A stretch of 53,135 nucleotides of DNA. Origin: Ancylobacter lacus. GTDB taxonomy: Bacteria; Pseudomonadota; Alphaproteobacteria; Rhizobiales; Xanthobacteraceae. Shown here one piece after another: positions 26,509 through 37,714 of this stretch (positions are counted from its first letter, which is position 1; each line of letters begins with the position of its first letter). The stretch lies in contig NZ_JAHBGE010000050.1 of assembly GCF_018390635.1 (NCBI RefSeq), forward strand, positions 1 to 53,135. Direction: 5' to 3'. Made by a program: the position numbers and the translations under genes. The notes under the pieces were generated by a model. It was not told the origin of the DNA and ran no database searches. It saw only the letters and a program-made list of their open reading frames with translations.

Positions 26509-27771
26509 ATGACCGAGATGCTCTCCGCCCGCGCCCTTGCCGCCGACATCCGCAGCGGGCGGCTGACCCCGCTCGACGTGGCCGAGCGCTGCGCCGCCGC
26601 CATCGCCGCGCGGGAGGCGGAGGTCGGCGCCTTCGCCGCGCTGGACCTCGACGGGCTGCGCCGTGAGGCCGCCGCCCCCGGCCTCGGCCAGACCGCGCTC
26701 GCCGGCCTGCCGGTCGGCATCAAGGACGTGCTCGACACGGTGGACTTCCCCACCCGGCGCGGCTCGCCCATCTTCGCCGACCACCGCCCGGCCAGCGACG
26801 CCACGGTGGTGCGCATGGTGCGGCGGGCGGGCGGCCTGGTGCCCGGCAAGACCGAGACCACCGAGCTCGCCTTCCTGGAGCCGGCCCGCACCCGCAACCC
26901 GCGCGACCTTACCCACACGCCCGGCGGCTCCTCCGCCGGATCGGCCGCCGCGGTGGCGGCCGGCATGCTGCCGCTGGCGCTGGGCACCCAGACCGGCGGC
27001 TCGGTGATCCGCCCCGCCTCCTTCTGCGGGGTGGCGGGGTTCAAGCCCTCCTTCAAGCTGATCCCGACCACCGGCATCAAGGCCTTCTCCTGGTCGCTGG
27101 ACACGATCGGCCTGTTCGCCGCCGGGGTCGAGGACCTCGCCTTCGCCATGGGGGCGATCACCGGGCGGGACTTCGCGCTGGCCGAGGAGCCCGGCACGCC
27201 CCGCATCGCCGTGGTCGACACGGTGGAGGGCGCCAGCGCCTCCGACGCCGCCCATGCCGCGCTCGCCGAAGCGGCGCGGGCGCTGGCGGCGGCGGGACTG
27301 CCGGTGGCCGCCTTCACCCTGCCGGAGGCGGTGCAGGCGGCGAATGCGGCCCACGCCCTGGTGCAGGACTTCGAAGCCTTCCTCGCCCTCGCCGACGAGT
27401 GGGACCGCCACCGCGACCAGCTCTCCGACCTGCTGCGCCACCATCTCGGCGGCGCCGCCGCGATCACGCCGGAGCGTTACGACGAGGCCCGCCGCACCGC
27501 CCGGCGGGCGCGCCACGCGCTGGCCGACAGCTTCGCCGGCTTCGACGCCATCCTCACCTTCTCCGCCCCCGGCATCGCCCCGGAAGGGCTGGCGACCACC
27601 GGCCTTTCCAGCTTCAACCGGATGTGGACGCTGCTCGGCTCGCCCTGCGTGAACGTTCCCGGCCTCACCGGGGAAAAGGGCCTGCCGATCGGGGTGCAGA
27701 TCGTCGGCCGCTTCGGCCGCGACCGTGCCGCGCTGGAGACCGCCCGCCTGCTGGAGCGCGCCCTTTCCTGA
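26509..27771 (+). CDS. Amidase (amidase-signature family)
   Basis: A 420-residue amidase-signature hydrolase. The Ser-cisSer-Lys triad can be placed: Lys72 in GIKD, cis-Ser at 141/142 in GGSSAGSAAAV, nucleophile Ser165 in QTGGSVIRPA. It is shorter than GatA (about 480 residues), and no gatC or gatB is adjacent, so this is a stand-alone catabolic amidase; substrate unknown. The first ATG (26509) gives the normal MLSARALAADIRSGRLT head. The binding-protein gene downstream may belong with it, but an AT-rich inverted repeat lies between them. Confidence 0.9.
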   Translation: MTEMLSARALAADIRSGRLTPLDVAERCAAAIAAREAEVGAFAALDLDGLRREAAAPGLGQTALAGLPVGIKDVLDTVDFPTRRGSPIFADHRPASDATVVRMVRRAGGLVPGKTETTELAFLEPARTRNPRDLTHTPGGSSAGSAAAVAAGMLPLALGTQTGGSVIRPASFCGVAGFKPSFKLIPTTGIKAFSWSLDTIGLFAAGVEDLAFAMGAITGRDFALAEEPGTPRIAVVDTVEGASASDAAHAALAEAARALAAAGLPVAAFTLPEAVQAANAAHALVQDFEAFLALADEWDRHRDQLSDLLRHHLGGAAAITPERYDEARRTARRARHALADSFAGFDAILTFSAPGIAPEGLATTGLSSFNRMWTLLGSPCVNVPGLTGEKGLPIGVQIVGRFGRDRAALETARLLERALS

Positions 27772-27819
27772 GGCGGGGTGACGGAGCGGCGAAAAGGGTT
27801 GCGCCGCTGGGTGTGCCGA

Positions 27820-27844
27820 TTAGTATATTTTGACGATATACTAA
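27820..27844. promoter_or_regulatory. 9-bp perfect inverted repeat before the SsuA-like gene
   Basis: TTAGTATAT (27820-27828) and ATATACTAA (27836-27844) with a 7-bp spacer, only 10 bp before the ATG and directly before the GGTGG ribosome site. In about 70% GC DNA this AT-rich palindrome is striking. It may be an operator overlapping the promoter or an RNA hairpin controlling translation. Confidence 0.6.
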
Positions 27845-27854
27845 TGGTGGAACA

Positions 27855-28835
27855 ATGACCCCAGACCGTCGCCTCTCCCGCCGCGCCTTTGGCGGCCTCC
27901 TCGCCGCGCTCTCCGCCCTCGCCGTATCGGCCACGGCCCGCACGCCGGCCCGCGCCGACACCGCCACGGTGCGCATCGGCTACCAGCGCTCCTCCACCCT
28001 CATCACCATCCTGAAGACCAATGGCGCGCTGGAAAAGGCGCTGCAGCCGCTGGGCGTCGAGGTGACGTGGCACGAATTCACCAGCGGCCTGCCGCTGCTG
28101 GAGGCGCTCAATCTCGGCAAGATCGACGTCAGCGCCGATGTCGCCGACACGGTTCCGGTCTTCGCCCAGGCGGCCGGCGCCAAGCTCGTCTTCTTCGCCG
28201 AGGAAGGCCCCTCGCCCACCGCGCAGGCGATTCTGGTGCCGAAGGATTCGCCCATCACCTCGGTCGCCGGGCTGAAGGGCAAGCGGGTCGCGGTGACCAA
28301 GGGCGCCGGCAGCCACTACCTGCTGCTGGCCGCGCTCGCGCAGGCGGGGCTCTCGTTCAAGGACATCACCCCGGCCTACCTCACCCCGGCGGACGGGCGC
28401 GCCGCCTTCGTCAGCGGCAATGTCGACGCCTGGGTGGCGTGGGACCCCTTCCTCGCCACCACCCAGCAGCAGTCGGGCGCCCGGGTGCTGGCGGATGGCG
28501 CGGGCCTCGCCGGCTACAAGCGCTACTACCTCACCACCGCGAGCTTCGCCAAGGAGCACGGCCCGGTGCTGGCGGTGCTGTTCGACCAGCTCAAGGCGAC
28601 CAGCATCTGGGTGAAGCAGCACCCGGCCGAGGCGGCGCGTCTGCTGGCCGGGCTCTGGAACATCGATGCCGCCGCCATCGAGACCGCTAACGGGCGCCGC
28701 AGCTATGCCGTCGCCCCGGTGACCCGGCAGGGGCTGGCGGAGCAGCAGAAGATCGCCGACGCTTTCGTAGCGGAAGGTCTGGTGCCGAAGCCGGTCGACA
28801 CCGCCGATGTCGGCATCTGGCAGCCGGCGGGCTGA
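27855..28835 (+). CDS. SsuA-like ABC transporter substrate-binding protein (orphan)
   Basis: A 326-residue periplasmic binding protein of the aliphatic sulfonate/taurine/nitrate group (NMT1/SsuA-like). It has a Tat-type signal with Arg-Arg at 9-10 (SRRAFGG) and a cut near ARA/D. The mature part starts ATVRIGYQRSSTLITILK and has the family segments SGLPLLEALNLGKID and VDAWVAWDPF. No permease or ATPase gene follows, so it must borrow a transporter encoded elsewhere or be a remnant. The upstream inverted repeat suggests tight control, possibly by sulfur supply; this is inference. Confidence 0.9.
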   Translation: MTPDRRLSRRAFGGLLAALSALAVSATARTPARADTATVRIGYQRSSTLITILKTNGALEKALQPLGVEVTWHEFTSGLPLLEALNLGKIDVSADVADTVPVFAQAAGAKLVFFAEEGPSPTAQAILVPKDSPITSVAGLKGKRVAVTKGAGSHYLLLAALAQAGLSFKDITPAYLTPADGRAAFVSGNVDAWVAWDPFLATTQQQSGARVLADGAGLAGYKRYYLTTASFAKEHGPVLAVLFDQLKATSIWVKQHPAEAARLLAGLWNIDAAAIETANGRRSYAVAPVTRQGLAEQQKIADAFVAEGLVPKPVDTADVGIWQPAG

Positions 28836-28900
28836 GCCCGCGGCGGCGGCGCATCGGCGGCGATCGCGCTCCCTTCCCGGGGAGGCGGTTGTCCGGCCGT

Positions 28901-28940
28901 GATGGACGGTCTCATCGGCCGATGGATGGTCTCATCGGCC
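28901..28940. repeat. Tandem 20-bp direct repeat
   Basis: Two adjacent copies of GATGG(A/A)(C/T)GGTCTCATCGGCC (28901-28920 and 28921-28940) differing at one base, in the 182-bp gap between two convergent genes. Function unknown. Confidence 0.7.
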
Positions 28941-28985
28941 GGATCGTCCACCTCACCAGCCTGACCATCCACCGCCGGGGCGAGG

Positions 28986-29007
28986 CTGTATTGGTATTTT
29001 AATACAG
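28986..29007. terminator. AT-rich inverted repeat after metH
   Basis: CTGTATT (28986-28992) and AATACAG (29001-29007) with 8-bp spacer, 11 bp past the metH stop. It could be a weak terminator for the convergent pair; its AT-rich stem is also unlike usual terminators here, so an operator is possible. Confidence 0.35.
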
Positions 29008-29017
29008 GTCCAAAGGG

Positions 29018-31696
<2,679 letters not shown>

Positions 31697-31850
31697 GTCG
31701 GCTGCTCTGTCTGCATCGGAGATGGAATATAGGGCAGATGGTCGGCACGTTCGATCGAGCAGGCGGCCGGGACGCCGGAGCGCCGGGAACCTTCACGTGG
31801 AAGCCGCGCCGGTCTGACGCCGGCCGGCCCCGGCGCCCGCGCAAAAGGGA

Positions 31851-32921
31851 TCACGCCACCACCTCGAAGGCTTCCAGCCCCGAGAGCCGCAGGCGCGGCG
31901 CAATCTCGGGCACCTCGCGCGGCGCGTGGGGAGCGACCGCCTCGGCAATGGCGCGAATATGGTCCGGCGTCGTGCCGCAGCAGCCGCCCACGATGTTGAC
32001 GAGGCCGGAAGCGGCGAACTCGCCGACCAGTTTCGCCATCGCTTCCGGGCTTTCGTCGTAAAGGCCGAATTCGTTGGGCAGGCCGGCATTGGGATAGGCG
32101 CAGACCAGCGTGGCGGCGATGCGGGAGAGTTCGTCGATGTGGGCACGCATCTCGCGGGCGCCAAGCGCGCAGTTGAGGCCGACCGAAAACGGCCGGGCAT
32201 GGCGCAGCGAATTCCAGAAGGCGGCCGGCGTCTGGCCGGACAGGGTGCGGCCGGACAGGTCGGTGATGGTGCCGGAGATCATCACCGGCACGCGCAGATC
32301 ACGCGCCGCGAACAGCCGCTCGATGGCGAAGACGGCCGCCTTGGCATTCAGCGTGTCGAAGATGGTTTCGATCAGCAGCAGCTCGGCGCCGCCCTCGAGC
32401 AGGGCCTCGGCCTGCTCGCCATAGGCGGTGGCGAGTTCGTCGAACGAGGTCGCGCGGAAGCCGGGATCGTTCACGTCCGGCGAGATGGAGGCGGTACGGT
32501 TGGTCGGGCCGATGGCGCCGGCGACGAACCGGCGGCGGCCATCCTTCGCCTGTGCCAACGCCGCCGCCTCGCGGGCAACCCGCGCGCCCTCGATATTGAT
32601 CTCGCGCACCAGGCTCTCCATGCCGTAGTCGGCCATGGCGATGGTGGTGCCGGAAAAGGTGTTGGTCTCGACGATATCGGCCCCTGCCAGGAAATAGGCG
32701 AGGTGGATGTCCCGCACCGCCGCCGGCTGGGTGAGGTTCAGCAGGTCGTTATTACCCCGCAGATCGCGGTTCCAGGTACGGAAACGCTCGCCGCGATAAC
32801 CCGCTTCGTCCAGCTTCAGCTGCTGGATCATGGTGCCCATCGCCCCGTCGAGGATGAGGATGCGCTGGGCCGCCGCCTCGCGCAGGGCCTCGAAGGTGTC
32901 GCTCGGATGGTTGGCGGTCAT
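31851..32921 (-). CDS. metH: Methionine synthase, homocysteine-binding half (split MetH)
   Basis: A 356-residue zinc-dependent homocysteine S-methyltransferase domain. Zinc ligands are Cys251 (LNCALG) and Cys314/Cys315 (GGCCGTTPD). The N-terminal segment [17 protein letters not shown] is identical in kind to the MetH head, not to MmuM or BHMT, and the gene lies directly upstream of the other MetH half on the same strand, so it supplies activated homocysteine to the B12 chain. The 190-bp gap to metF shows no clear promoter; a shared transcript sahR-metF-metH-metH is plausible. Confidence 0.95.
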   Translation of the reverse strand: MTANHPSDTFEALREAAAQRILILDGAMGTMIQQLKLDEAGYRGERFRTWNRDLRGNNDLLNLTQPAAVRDIHLAYFLAGADIVETNTFSGTTIAMADYGMESLVREINIEGARVAREAAALAQAKDGRRRFVAGAIGPTNRTASISPDVNDPGFRATSFDELATAYGEQAEALLEGGAELLLIETIFDTLNAKAAVFAIERLFAARDLRVPVMISGTITDLSGRTLSGQTPAAFWNSLRHARPFSVGLNCALGAREMRAHIDELSRIAATLVCAYPNAGLPNEFGLYDESPEAMAKLVGEFAASGLVNIVGGCCGTTPDHIRAIAEAVAPHAPREVPEIAPRLRLSGLEAFEVVA

Positions 32922-33111
32922 GGCAGGCTCACTCTCTGCGGCCCCGTGGCCGCGGAAGGCAACGCTGGGAAGGATCGGTGCGAGGGCCGGCGTACGCAGC
33001 GCCGTCGTCTCGCGCAGACTCTCGATACGGCACGTCAGATGGTTATGCCAGCAGGGCGGGAGGAGATGGTGGCCGCACCGGCCGGCCCCCTCGCTCCCGG
33101 TGCACGGCGAC

Positions 33112-34044
33112 TCATGCGGCCACGCCGGCGGCCACCCCAGGCCCCTCCGCCGCGGCCGGCGGGCGGATGCCGAGCAGGTGGCAGATCGCGTAGACGAGAT
33201 CGGCGCGGTTCAGCGTGTAGAAATGGAACTCGGTCACGCCGCGGTCGACCAGATCGAACACCTGTTCCGCTGCCACGGCGGCGGCGATGAGCTTGCGGGT
33301 CTCGGGATCGCCGTCCAGCCCCTCGAAACGCGAGGCCAGCCACTCCGGCATATAGGTGGCGGTCTTCTCGGCGAAATTGCGCGCCTGCTTGAAGTTGCTC
33401 ACCGGCAGGATGCCCGGCACCACCGGCACGTCGATGCCCCGCGCCCGCACCTTGTCGAGAAAACGGAAATACAGGTCGTTGTCGAAGAAGCACTGGGTGA
33501 TGGCACGGCTGGCGCCGGCATCCACCTTGGCCTGAAGAATGTCGAGATCGACCTCGAAGGAGGGGCTTTCCGGGTGCTTTTCGGGGTAGGCCGAGACCGA
33601 CACCTCGAAATTCGCGATGCGCCGCACCCCGGCCACCAGTTCGGCCGAGGAGGCATAACCCTGGGGATGGGGCTCATAGGCCTGGCCGACCCCGCCCGGC
33701 GGATCGCCGCGCAACGCCACAATGTGGCGCACGCCGGCATCCCAGTAGCCCCGCACCACATCGTCGACCTCGCCCCGGCTGGCGGCGACGCAGGTGAGAT
33801 GAGCCGCTGGCGCGAGCCGGGTTTCATCCACGATACGGGCCACCGTGGCATGAGTACGCTCGCGGGTGGAGCCGCCAGCGCCGTAGGTTACCGATACGAA
33901 TTTAGGTGCCAGCGGCGCGAGCCGGGTGATGGAGCTCCACAACGTCGCCTCCATCTCCGGCGTCTTCGGCGGGAAGAACTCGAAGGAGACGGAAATGGGC
34001 CGGCCGCCGGCTCGGCGGCTGCGGCGCTCGGTGTCGGTGGGCAT
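33112..34044 (-). CDS. metF: 5,10-methylenetetrahydrofolate reductase MetF
   Basis: FAD-dependent reductase that makes 5-methyl-THF for methionine synthase. The 310-residue TIM-barrel protein begins [19 protein letters not shown], with the family's catalytic Glu in EFFPPK and the folate/FAD segments [13 protein letters not shown] and ALRGDPP. The ATG at 34044 overlaps the sahR stop (TGATG), so translation is coupled to the regulator; an in-frame ATG 29 codons upstream lies within sahR and is rejected. Its place next to both metH halves completes the methyl-transfer branch of the methionine cycle. Confidence 0.96.
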   Translation of the reverse strand: MPTDTERRSRRAGGRPISVSFEFFPPKTPEMEATLWSSITRLAPLAPKFVSVTYGAGGSTRERTHATVARIVDETRLAPAAHLTCVAASRGEVDDVVRGYWDAGVRHIVALRGDPPGGVGQAYEPHPQGYASSAELVAGVRRIANFEVSVSAYPEKHPESPSFEVDLDILQAKVDAGASRAITQCFFDNDLYFRFLDKVRARGIDVPVVPGILPVSNFKQARNFAEKTATYMPEWLASRFEGLDGDPETRKLIAAAVAAEQVFDLVDRGVTEFHFYTLNRADLVYAICHLLGIRPPAAAEGPGVAAGVAA

Positions 34045-35087
34045 CAGGCGACCTCCTTGCGGTCTTCCGACCCGGCGGGGGTCGTGTCGGTTGCGGCCGC
34101 CCCGGGGCTGCGCGGATCGCGCGCCAGCCAAAGCGACACGGTGAGGGCCTGCCCCGCTGCGCTGCCGGGAGCGAGCGCGATGTGGGACAGCGTTTCAAAG
34201 CCGGAATGGGCCAGCCAGCCTTCCATCGCCTCGCTGGAGAAGCCGAGCCGACGATGGGCGTGCTGCTCGCGCAGGAATTCGAGATCGTGGGGAGCGAAAT
34301 CCACCACCAGCAGCCGGCCGCCAGGCTTCAGCACCCGGCCGGCCTCCTTCAGCGCACGCGGCACGTCGTCAAGGAAATGCAGCACCTGATGGAGGATGAC
34401 GACGTCGAACGTGTCGCGCGGCAAGGCGAGCCCATAGATGTCGCCCTGCCGCACGGTGCAGTTGCGCGCACCGGCGCGCTCCAGATTGGCGCGCGCCACC
34501 GCGAGCATATCGGCGGAGAGGTCTATTCCCACGCCGCGCTCGATGCGGTGGGCGAACAGTTCCAGGATCCGCCCGGTGCCGGTGCCGAGATCGAGCAAGG
34601 CGCCGATAGGCTCAGGACCCAGTGCGGCGAGGATGGCGGCCTCCACCTGCTCGTCCGGGGCGTGCAGCCGGCGGATCGCATCCCATTCGTGGGCGTGCGC
34701 TCGAAAATAGGCCTGCGCTCCCGCAGCCCGGGCGGCCCGCACGGCGGCGAGCCGTTCGCGGTCGCGCTGCAAAATCTCGTCGTCCGGGGCCATGAGGCCC
34801 AGCAGCGCGTCGGTCAGCGCCGCACCCGGCGTGTCAGCGCTGCGGCGGTAGAACACCCAGCTCGCCTCGCGGAACCGCTCTACCAGCCCCGCCTCCGCCA
34901 GCAGCTTGAGATGGCGCGAAATGCGCGGCTGTGACTGGCCCAGAATGTCGGTAAGCTCGGAAACCGTCAGCTCCCCGTCCGCGATGAGCGCCAGAAGGCG
35001 CAGGCGCGTATCCTCGCCGGCCGCCTTCAGGCCGTCGAGCAGCGGCGCCAGGCGGAGCGTCGGAGCGGACATGAACACCTCATTCAA
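34044..35087 (-). CDS. sahR: ArsR-methyltransferase fusion regulator, SahR-type
   Basis: A 347-residue regulator with an ArsR winged-helix domain (about 15-85, recognition helix QSQPRISRHLKLL at 51-63) fused to a class I SAM-dependent methyltransferase-like domain (motif I LLDLGTGTGR at 164-173). SahR proteins of this architecture sense S-adenosylhomocysteine in alphaproteobacteria and repress methionine-cycle genes; the fused domain is thought to be the SAH sensor. The gene is overlapped by metF and preceded by a perfect 16-bp palindrome at 35091-35106, so autoregulation of a sahR-metF-metH operon is predicted. A start five codons later (MSAPTLRLAP) is equally possible. Confidence 0.88.
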   Translation of the reverse strand: MNEVFMSAPTLRLAPLLDGLKAAGEDTRLRLLALIADGELTVSELTDILGQSQPRISRHLKLLAEAGLVERFREASWVFYRRSADTPGAALTDALLGLMAPDDEILQRDRERLAAVRAARAAGAQAYFRAHAHEWDAIRRLHAPDEQVEAAILAALGPEPIGALLDLGTGTGRILELFAHRIERGVGIDLSADMLAVARANLERAGARNCTVRQGDIYGLALPRDTFDVVILHQVLHFLDDVPRALKEAGRVLKPGGRLLVVDFAPHDLEFLREQHAHRRLGFSSEAMEGWLAHSGFETLSHIALAPGSAAGQALTVSLWLARDPRSPGAAATDTTPAGSEDRKEVA

Positions 35088-35090
35088 GAT

Positions 35091-35106
35091 ATAAAGATAT
35101 CTTTAT
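35091..35106. promoter_or_regulatory. SahR operator
   Basis: ATAAAGATATCTTTAT is a perfect 16-bp palindrome 3 bp upstream of sahR, in the form I remember for alphaproteobacterial SahR sites. It also lies 52 bp before the divergent TrmO-like gene, so one site may control both directions. Confidence 0.75.
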
Positions 35107-35158
35107 GTCTTTTTTCGCCGCCCCGCAAGCGGCTCATCGAGCGACGGGACACGACCCA

Positions 35159-35668
35159 ATGACCTCATCCAGCGCCGGCGCGGCATTCGGCCATCGGACC
35201 GGCGAAGTCACAATCGACCTGCCGGAGCGGCCGGACGCCGCCCTCTTCTTCATTGGCCGCCTCCACACACCCTGGCAGGAGCGGTCAGCCTGTCCGAAGA
35301 ACGGGCGTGAAAGCGATGCGCTGTGCACGGTCGAGCTCGACCCCCGCTACCAGCCTGCCCTTGAGGGGCTGGAGGGCACCACGCACCTCTGGCTACTGTA
35401 CTGGATGAACCTGGCGCCACGGGATCTTCTGGTCCAAATTCCCCGCCATTATGGAACAGGTCGCGGCACCTTCGCCCTGCGCAGCCCGGCGCGGCCCAAC
35501 CCCATCGCGCTGAGCGCGGTTCGCCTCATCGCGATCAACGAGGCGAGCCTGACGGTGACGGGGCTTGATTGCCTCGACGGCACGCCGCTGCTGGACATCA
35601 AGCCGTACTTCGCCTCCACCGACAGCCACCCCGAGGCCCTCGTGGGCTGGCGCGAAGCGCGGCGTTGA
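35159..35668 (+). CDS. TrmO-like tRNA (t6A37) methyltransferase, TsaA domain
   Basis: A 169-residue protein of the TsaA/TrmO family, which uses SAM to N6-methylate threonylcarbamoyladenosine at position 37 of some tRNAs. The family segments FFIGRLHTPWQERSACPKNG, ALRSPARPNPIALSAVRL and DGTPLLDIKPYF are clear. It is shorter than E. coli TrmO (235 residues) because the C-terminal domain is missing, as in many alphaproteobacterial members. An in-frame ATG at 35105 exists, but it lies inside the SahR palindrome, so 35159 is preferred. Control by SahR would couple a SAM-using enzyme to SAH level. Confidence 0.85.
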   Translation: MTSSSAGAAFGHRTGEVTIDLPERPDAALFFIGRLHTPWQERSACPKNGRESDALCTVELDPRYQPALEGLEGTTHLWLLYWMNLAPRDLLVQIPRHYGTGRGTFALRSPARPNPIALSAVRLIAINEASLTVTGLDCLDGTPLLDIKPYFASTDSHPEALVGWREARR

Positions 35669-35736
35669 GGCCAGTGTGGCCGCGAAACATCACCCCGGCT
35701 TCTCACGCATATCTGACAAACCCTGGCCACCCCTTG

Positions 35737-35749
35737 GACCAAGTTGGTC
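35737..35749 (+). promoter_or_regulatory. 13-bp palindrome upstream of the second L,D-transpeptidase
   Basis: GACCAA-G-TTGGTC is a perfect 6-1-6 inverted repeat, 69 bp upstream of the ATG. A MarR- or LysR-type operator is possible; no regulator gene is adjacent. Confidence 0.35.
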
Positions 35750-35818
35750 TTGAACCTGCCTTCTTCCTAGGTCATCAGCTTTGTCAAACATTCCCGCAGA
35801 CCTTGCCTTGCAGGATCA

Positions 35819-36910
35819 ATGATGGCCGTTCGTCTCGCCCTCGCCCCCGCTGTCGCGATTTCCGTGCTGACCATCGGCACCGCCTTCGCACAGACCTATC
35901 CGGCGCAGACCGGAACCGCACCGATCTATCAGGAGCCGGACGCCGGCGCGTCCGAGCCGCCGGCTCCGCAGGTGCCCGCCGCGTACGACCCGTATGGCTC
36001 CGCCACCTCGACGGCTGCACCGGGTACCACCCAGCCGGCCACGGCCGCGCAGCAGGGCTATCCCGCCCAGACGGCTAACGCGCCCTCGCAGCCCTACACG
36101 CCGGCCGGCTATCCCCCGGGGGCCTATTCCGGCCAGCCGCCGGCGGGCATGAACTCGCCCTATGGCGCGACGACGACCTATGCCGCGCCGGCCCAGCCGG
36201 CCGCCACGGGTTCGGCCTATCCCGCCCAGCAGCAGGCTGCCTATCCCGCGCCGGCCGCGGCGGTGCCGCCCGGCGGCGTCGGCATGAACAATGCCGCTGA
36301 AGGCGCCAATGGCTCCAGCGTCGCCATGCTGCCGCCGGAAGACCAGCCGGAAGAGGGTGCGCCGCGGCCGCTGCCGGCCAACCTCAAGCGCCAGGTGGTG
36401 GACTACACCGGGAAGGACGCGCCGGGTACCATCGTCATCGATACCCCCAATACCTACCTCTATTACGTGCTGCCCGGCGGCAAGGCCGTGCGCTACGGCA
36501 TCGGCGTCGGCCGCGAGGGCTTCACCTGGTCGGGCACCGAAAAGATCACCCGCAAGGCGGAATGGGCCGACTGGCGCCCGCCGGCGGAGATGATCGAGCG
36601 CCAGCCCTATCTGCCGCGCTTCATGGCGGGCGGCCCCGGCAACCCGCTCGGCGCGCGCACCATGTATCTCGGCGGCACGGTGTATCGTATTCACGGCACC
36701 AACCAGCCCTCGACCATCGGCCAGTTCATGTCCTCGGGCTGCATCCGCATGCTCAATGAGGATGTCGAGGACCTCTACGACAAGGTGAAGGTCGGCACGA
36801 AGGTCGTGGTGCTGCCGGGCAATGCTCCGAAGACCGCGTCGGCCGCCGATGCCGCGGCAACGCCGCAGCCTATCCCGGTGAGCGCCCCGGCCAGTTCGGC
36901 CGTCCGGTGA
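35819..36910 (+). CDS. L,D-transpeptidase (YkuD) with Pro/Ala/Tyr-rich linker
   Basis: A 363-residue exported L,D-transpeptidase. A signal peptide (cut near AFA, residue 24) is followed by about 150 residues of low-complexity Pro-Ala-Gln-Tyr repeats (YPAQT, YPAPA), probably a flexible linker spanning the periplasm. The YkuD domain covers about 205-330: GKDAPGTIVIDTPNTYLYYVL, His292 in IHGT and the catalytic Cys308 in SSGCIRM. Such enzymes form 3-3 cross-links or anchor outer-membrane proteins to peptidoglycan in alphaproteobacteria. It differs in architecture from the Tat-type paralogue at 8976-10127. ATG at 35822 is an alternative start. Confidence 0.92.
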   Translation: MMAVRLALAPAVAISVLTIGTAFAQTYPAQTGTAPIYQEPDAGASEPPAPQVPAAYDPYGSATSTAAPGTTQPATAAQQGYPAQTANAPSQPYTPAGYPPGAYSGQPPAGMNSPYGATTTYAAPAQPAATGSAYPAQQQAAYPAPAAAVPPGGVGMNNAAEGANGSSVAMLPPEDQPEEGAPRPLPANLKRQVVDYTGKDAPGTIVIDTPNTYLYYVLPGGKAVRYGIGVGREGFTWSGTEKITRKAEWADWRPPAEMIERQPYLPRFMAGGPGNPLGARTMYLGGTVYRIHGTNQPSTIGQFMSSGCIRMLNEDVEDLYDKVKVGTKVVVLPGNAPKTASAADAAATPQPIPVSAPASSAVR

Positions 36911-36942
36911 AGCCTCGCGGCTGAGGCTGGTCGCCCCTGCGC

Positions 36943-37593
36943 CTAGCGCCGCCACAGGCGCTGGGCGGGAACCCAGACATCGACCTGCGTACCGGAGACG
37001 AGTTCCCCGGCACGCTCGACCCAGCCGACCAAACCGCGCAGACCGCGCGCGGCCGTGACAAAGGCGAGGTCCAGTCCCGCCGGCGCGTCCGGAACGGCCG
37101 CAGCCACAGCCTGCCCGGCGTGGCGGCACGGCGCATTCTCCCCTTCCACCACCAGCGTGACGCCACCTGCGTGCAGCCGTGTTCCCGGCGGCAGGCGCGT
37201 CAGTTCTCCCACCCCTTCCAGCACCATATTGGCTCCGAGCCATTCGGCGCGCACCTCCGCCACGCCCAGCCGGGCGGCGATCGCGACCAGTTCGTCCGGC
37301 GCGACGATGGAGATCTGCCGGCTGTTGCGGATCGGCGTGCGACGGGGAAACCACGGCACCCGGCTGCAGGCCGGCCGCGCGAAGCCGCGATGGCGATCAC
37401 CGGCAATCCCCTCCAGGTCGACGTCGAGGCGGTCCACCGGCCGGGTGCCGAATCCGACGCCATCGGCGACCAGAAGCTGCGCAAGCCTTGCCCTGAAGCG
37501 TTGCGCCGGCATCTCGTCCGCTACGCCGAAAAGCTCAGCCTGCTGTCCCATCGCGCGTCTCCCCGAGGCACGTGCCCGGGCGGATATCGACAT
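36943..37593 (-). CDS. MOSC domain protein
   Basis: A 216-residue protein with a MOSC (molybdenum cofactor sulfurase C-terminal) domain. The family features are EGIAGDRHRGF (about 61-71), RQISIVAPDEL (92-102), GANMVLEG and the conserved Cys156 in ENAPCRHAG, the residue expected to handle sulfur or Moco. Stand-alone MOSC proteins include YiiM-like and mARC-like enzymes that bind Moco and reduce N-hydroxylated compounds, but the substrate cannot be inferred here. The start at 37593 is preferred; 37551 is also possible. It is divergent from the hdeD gene. Confidence 0.8.
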   Translation of the reverse strand: MSISARARASGRRAMGQQAELFGVADEMPAQRFRARLAQLLVADGVGFGTRPVDRLDVDLEGIAGDRHRGFARPACSRVPWFPRRTPIRNSRQISIVAPDELVAIAARLGVAEVRAEWLGANMVLEGVGELTRLPPGTRLHAGGVTLVVEGENAPCRHAGQAVAAAVPDAPAGLDLAFVTAARGLRGLVGWVERAGELVSGTQVDVWVPAQRLWRR

Positions 37594-37661
37594 GAGCCGC
37601 CCCCTGTCGTGCATACCGCACAGGCGTAACATAGAAGAGTGCGTTCCCGGCGACTCCGCCC

Positions 37662-37686
37662 GGAACGAGGAAGACGCGGGAGCGTT
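37662..37686 (+). promoter_or_regulatory. EcfG promoter of the hdeD-opgC-SGNH operon
   Basis: GGAAC at 37662-37666, 16-bp spacer, CGTT at 37683-37686: exact consensus, 28 bp upstream of the hdeD start. Confidence 0.75.
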
Positions 37687-37714
37687 CTCGCGTCGGGGAT
37701 ATTGGGGAATCGTC

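Noticed and set aside
31697..33111. Cobalamin riboswitch before either metH half
   Set aside because: No B12-box-like sequence in the gaps 31697-31850 or 32922-33111 on the minus strand.
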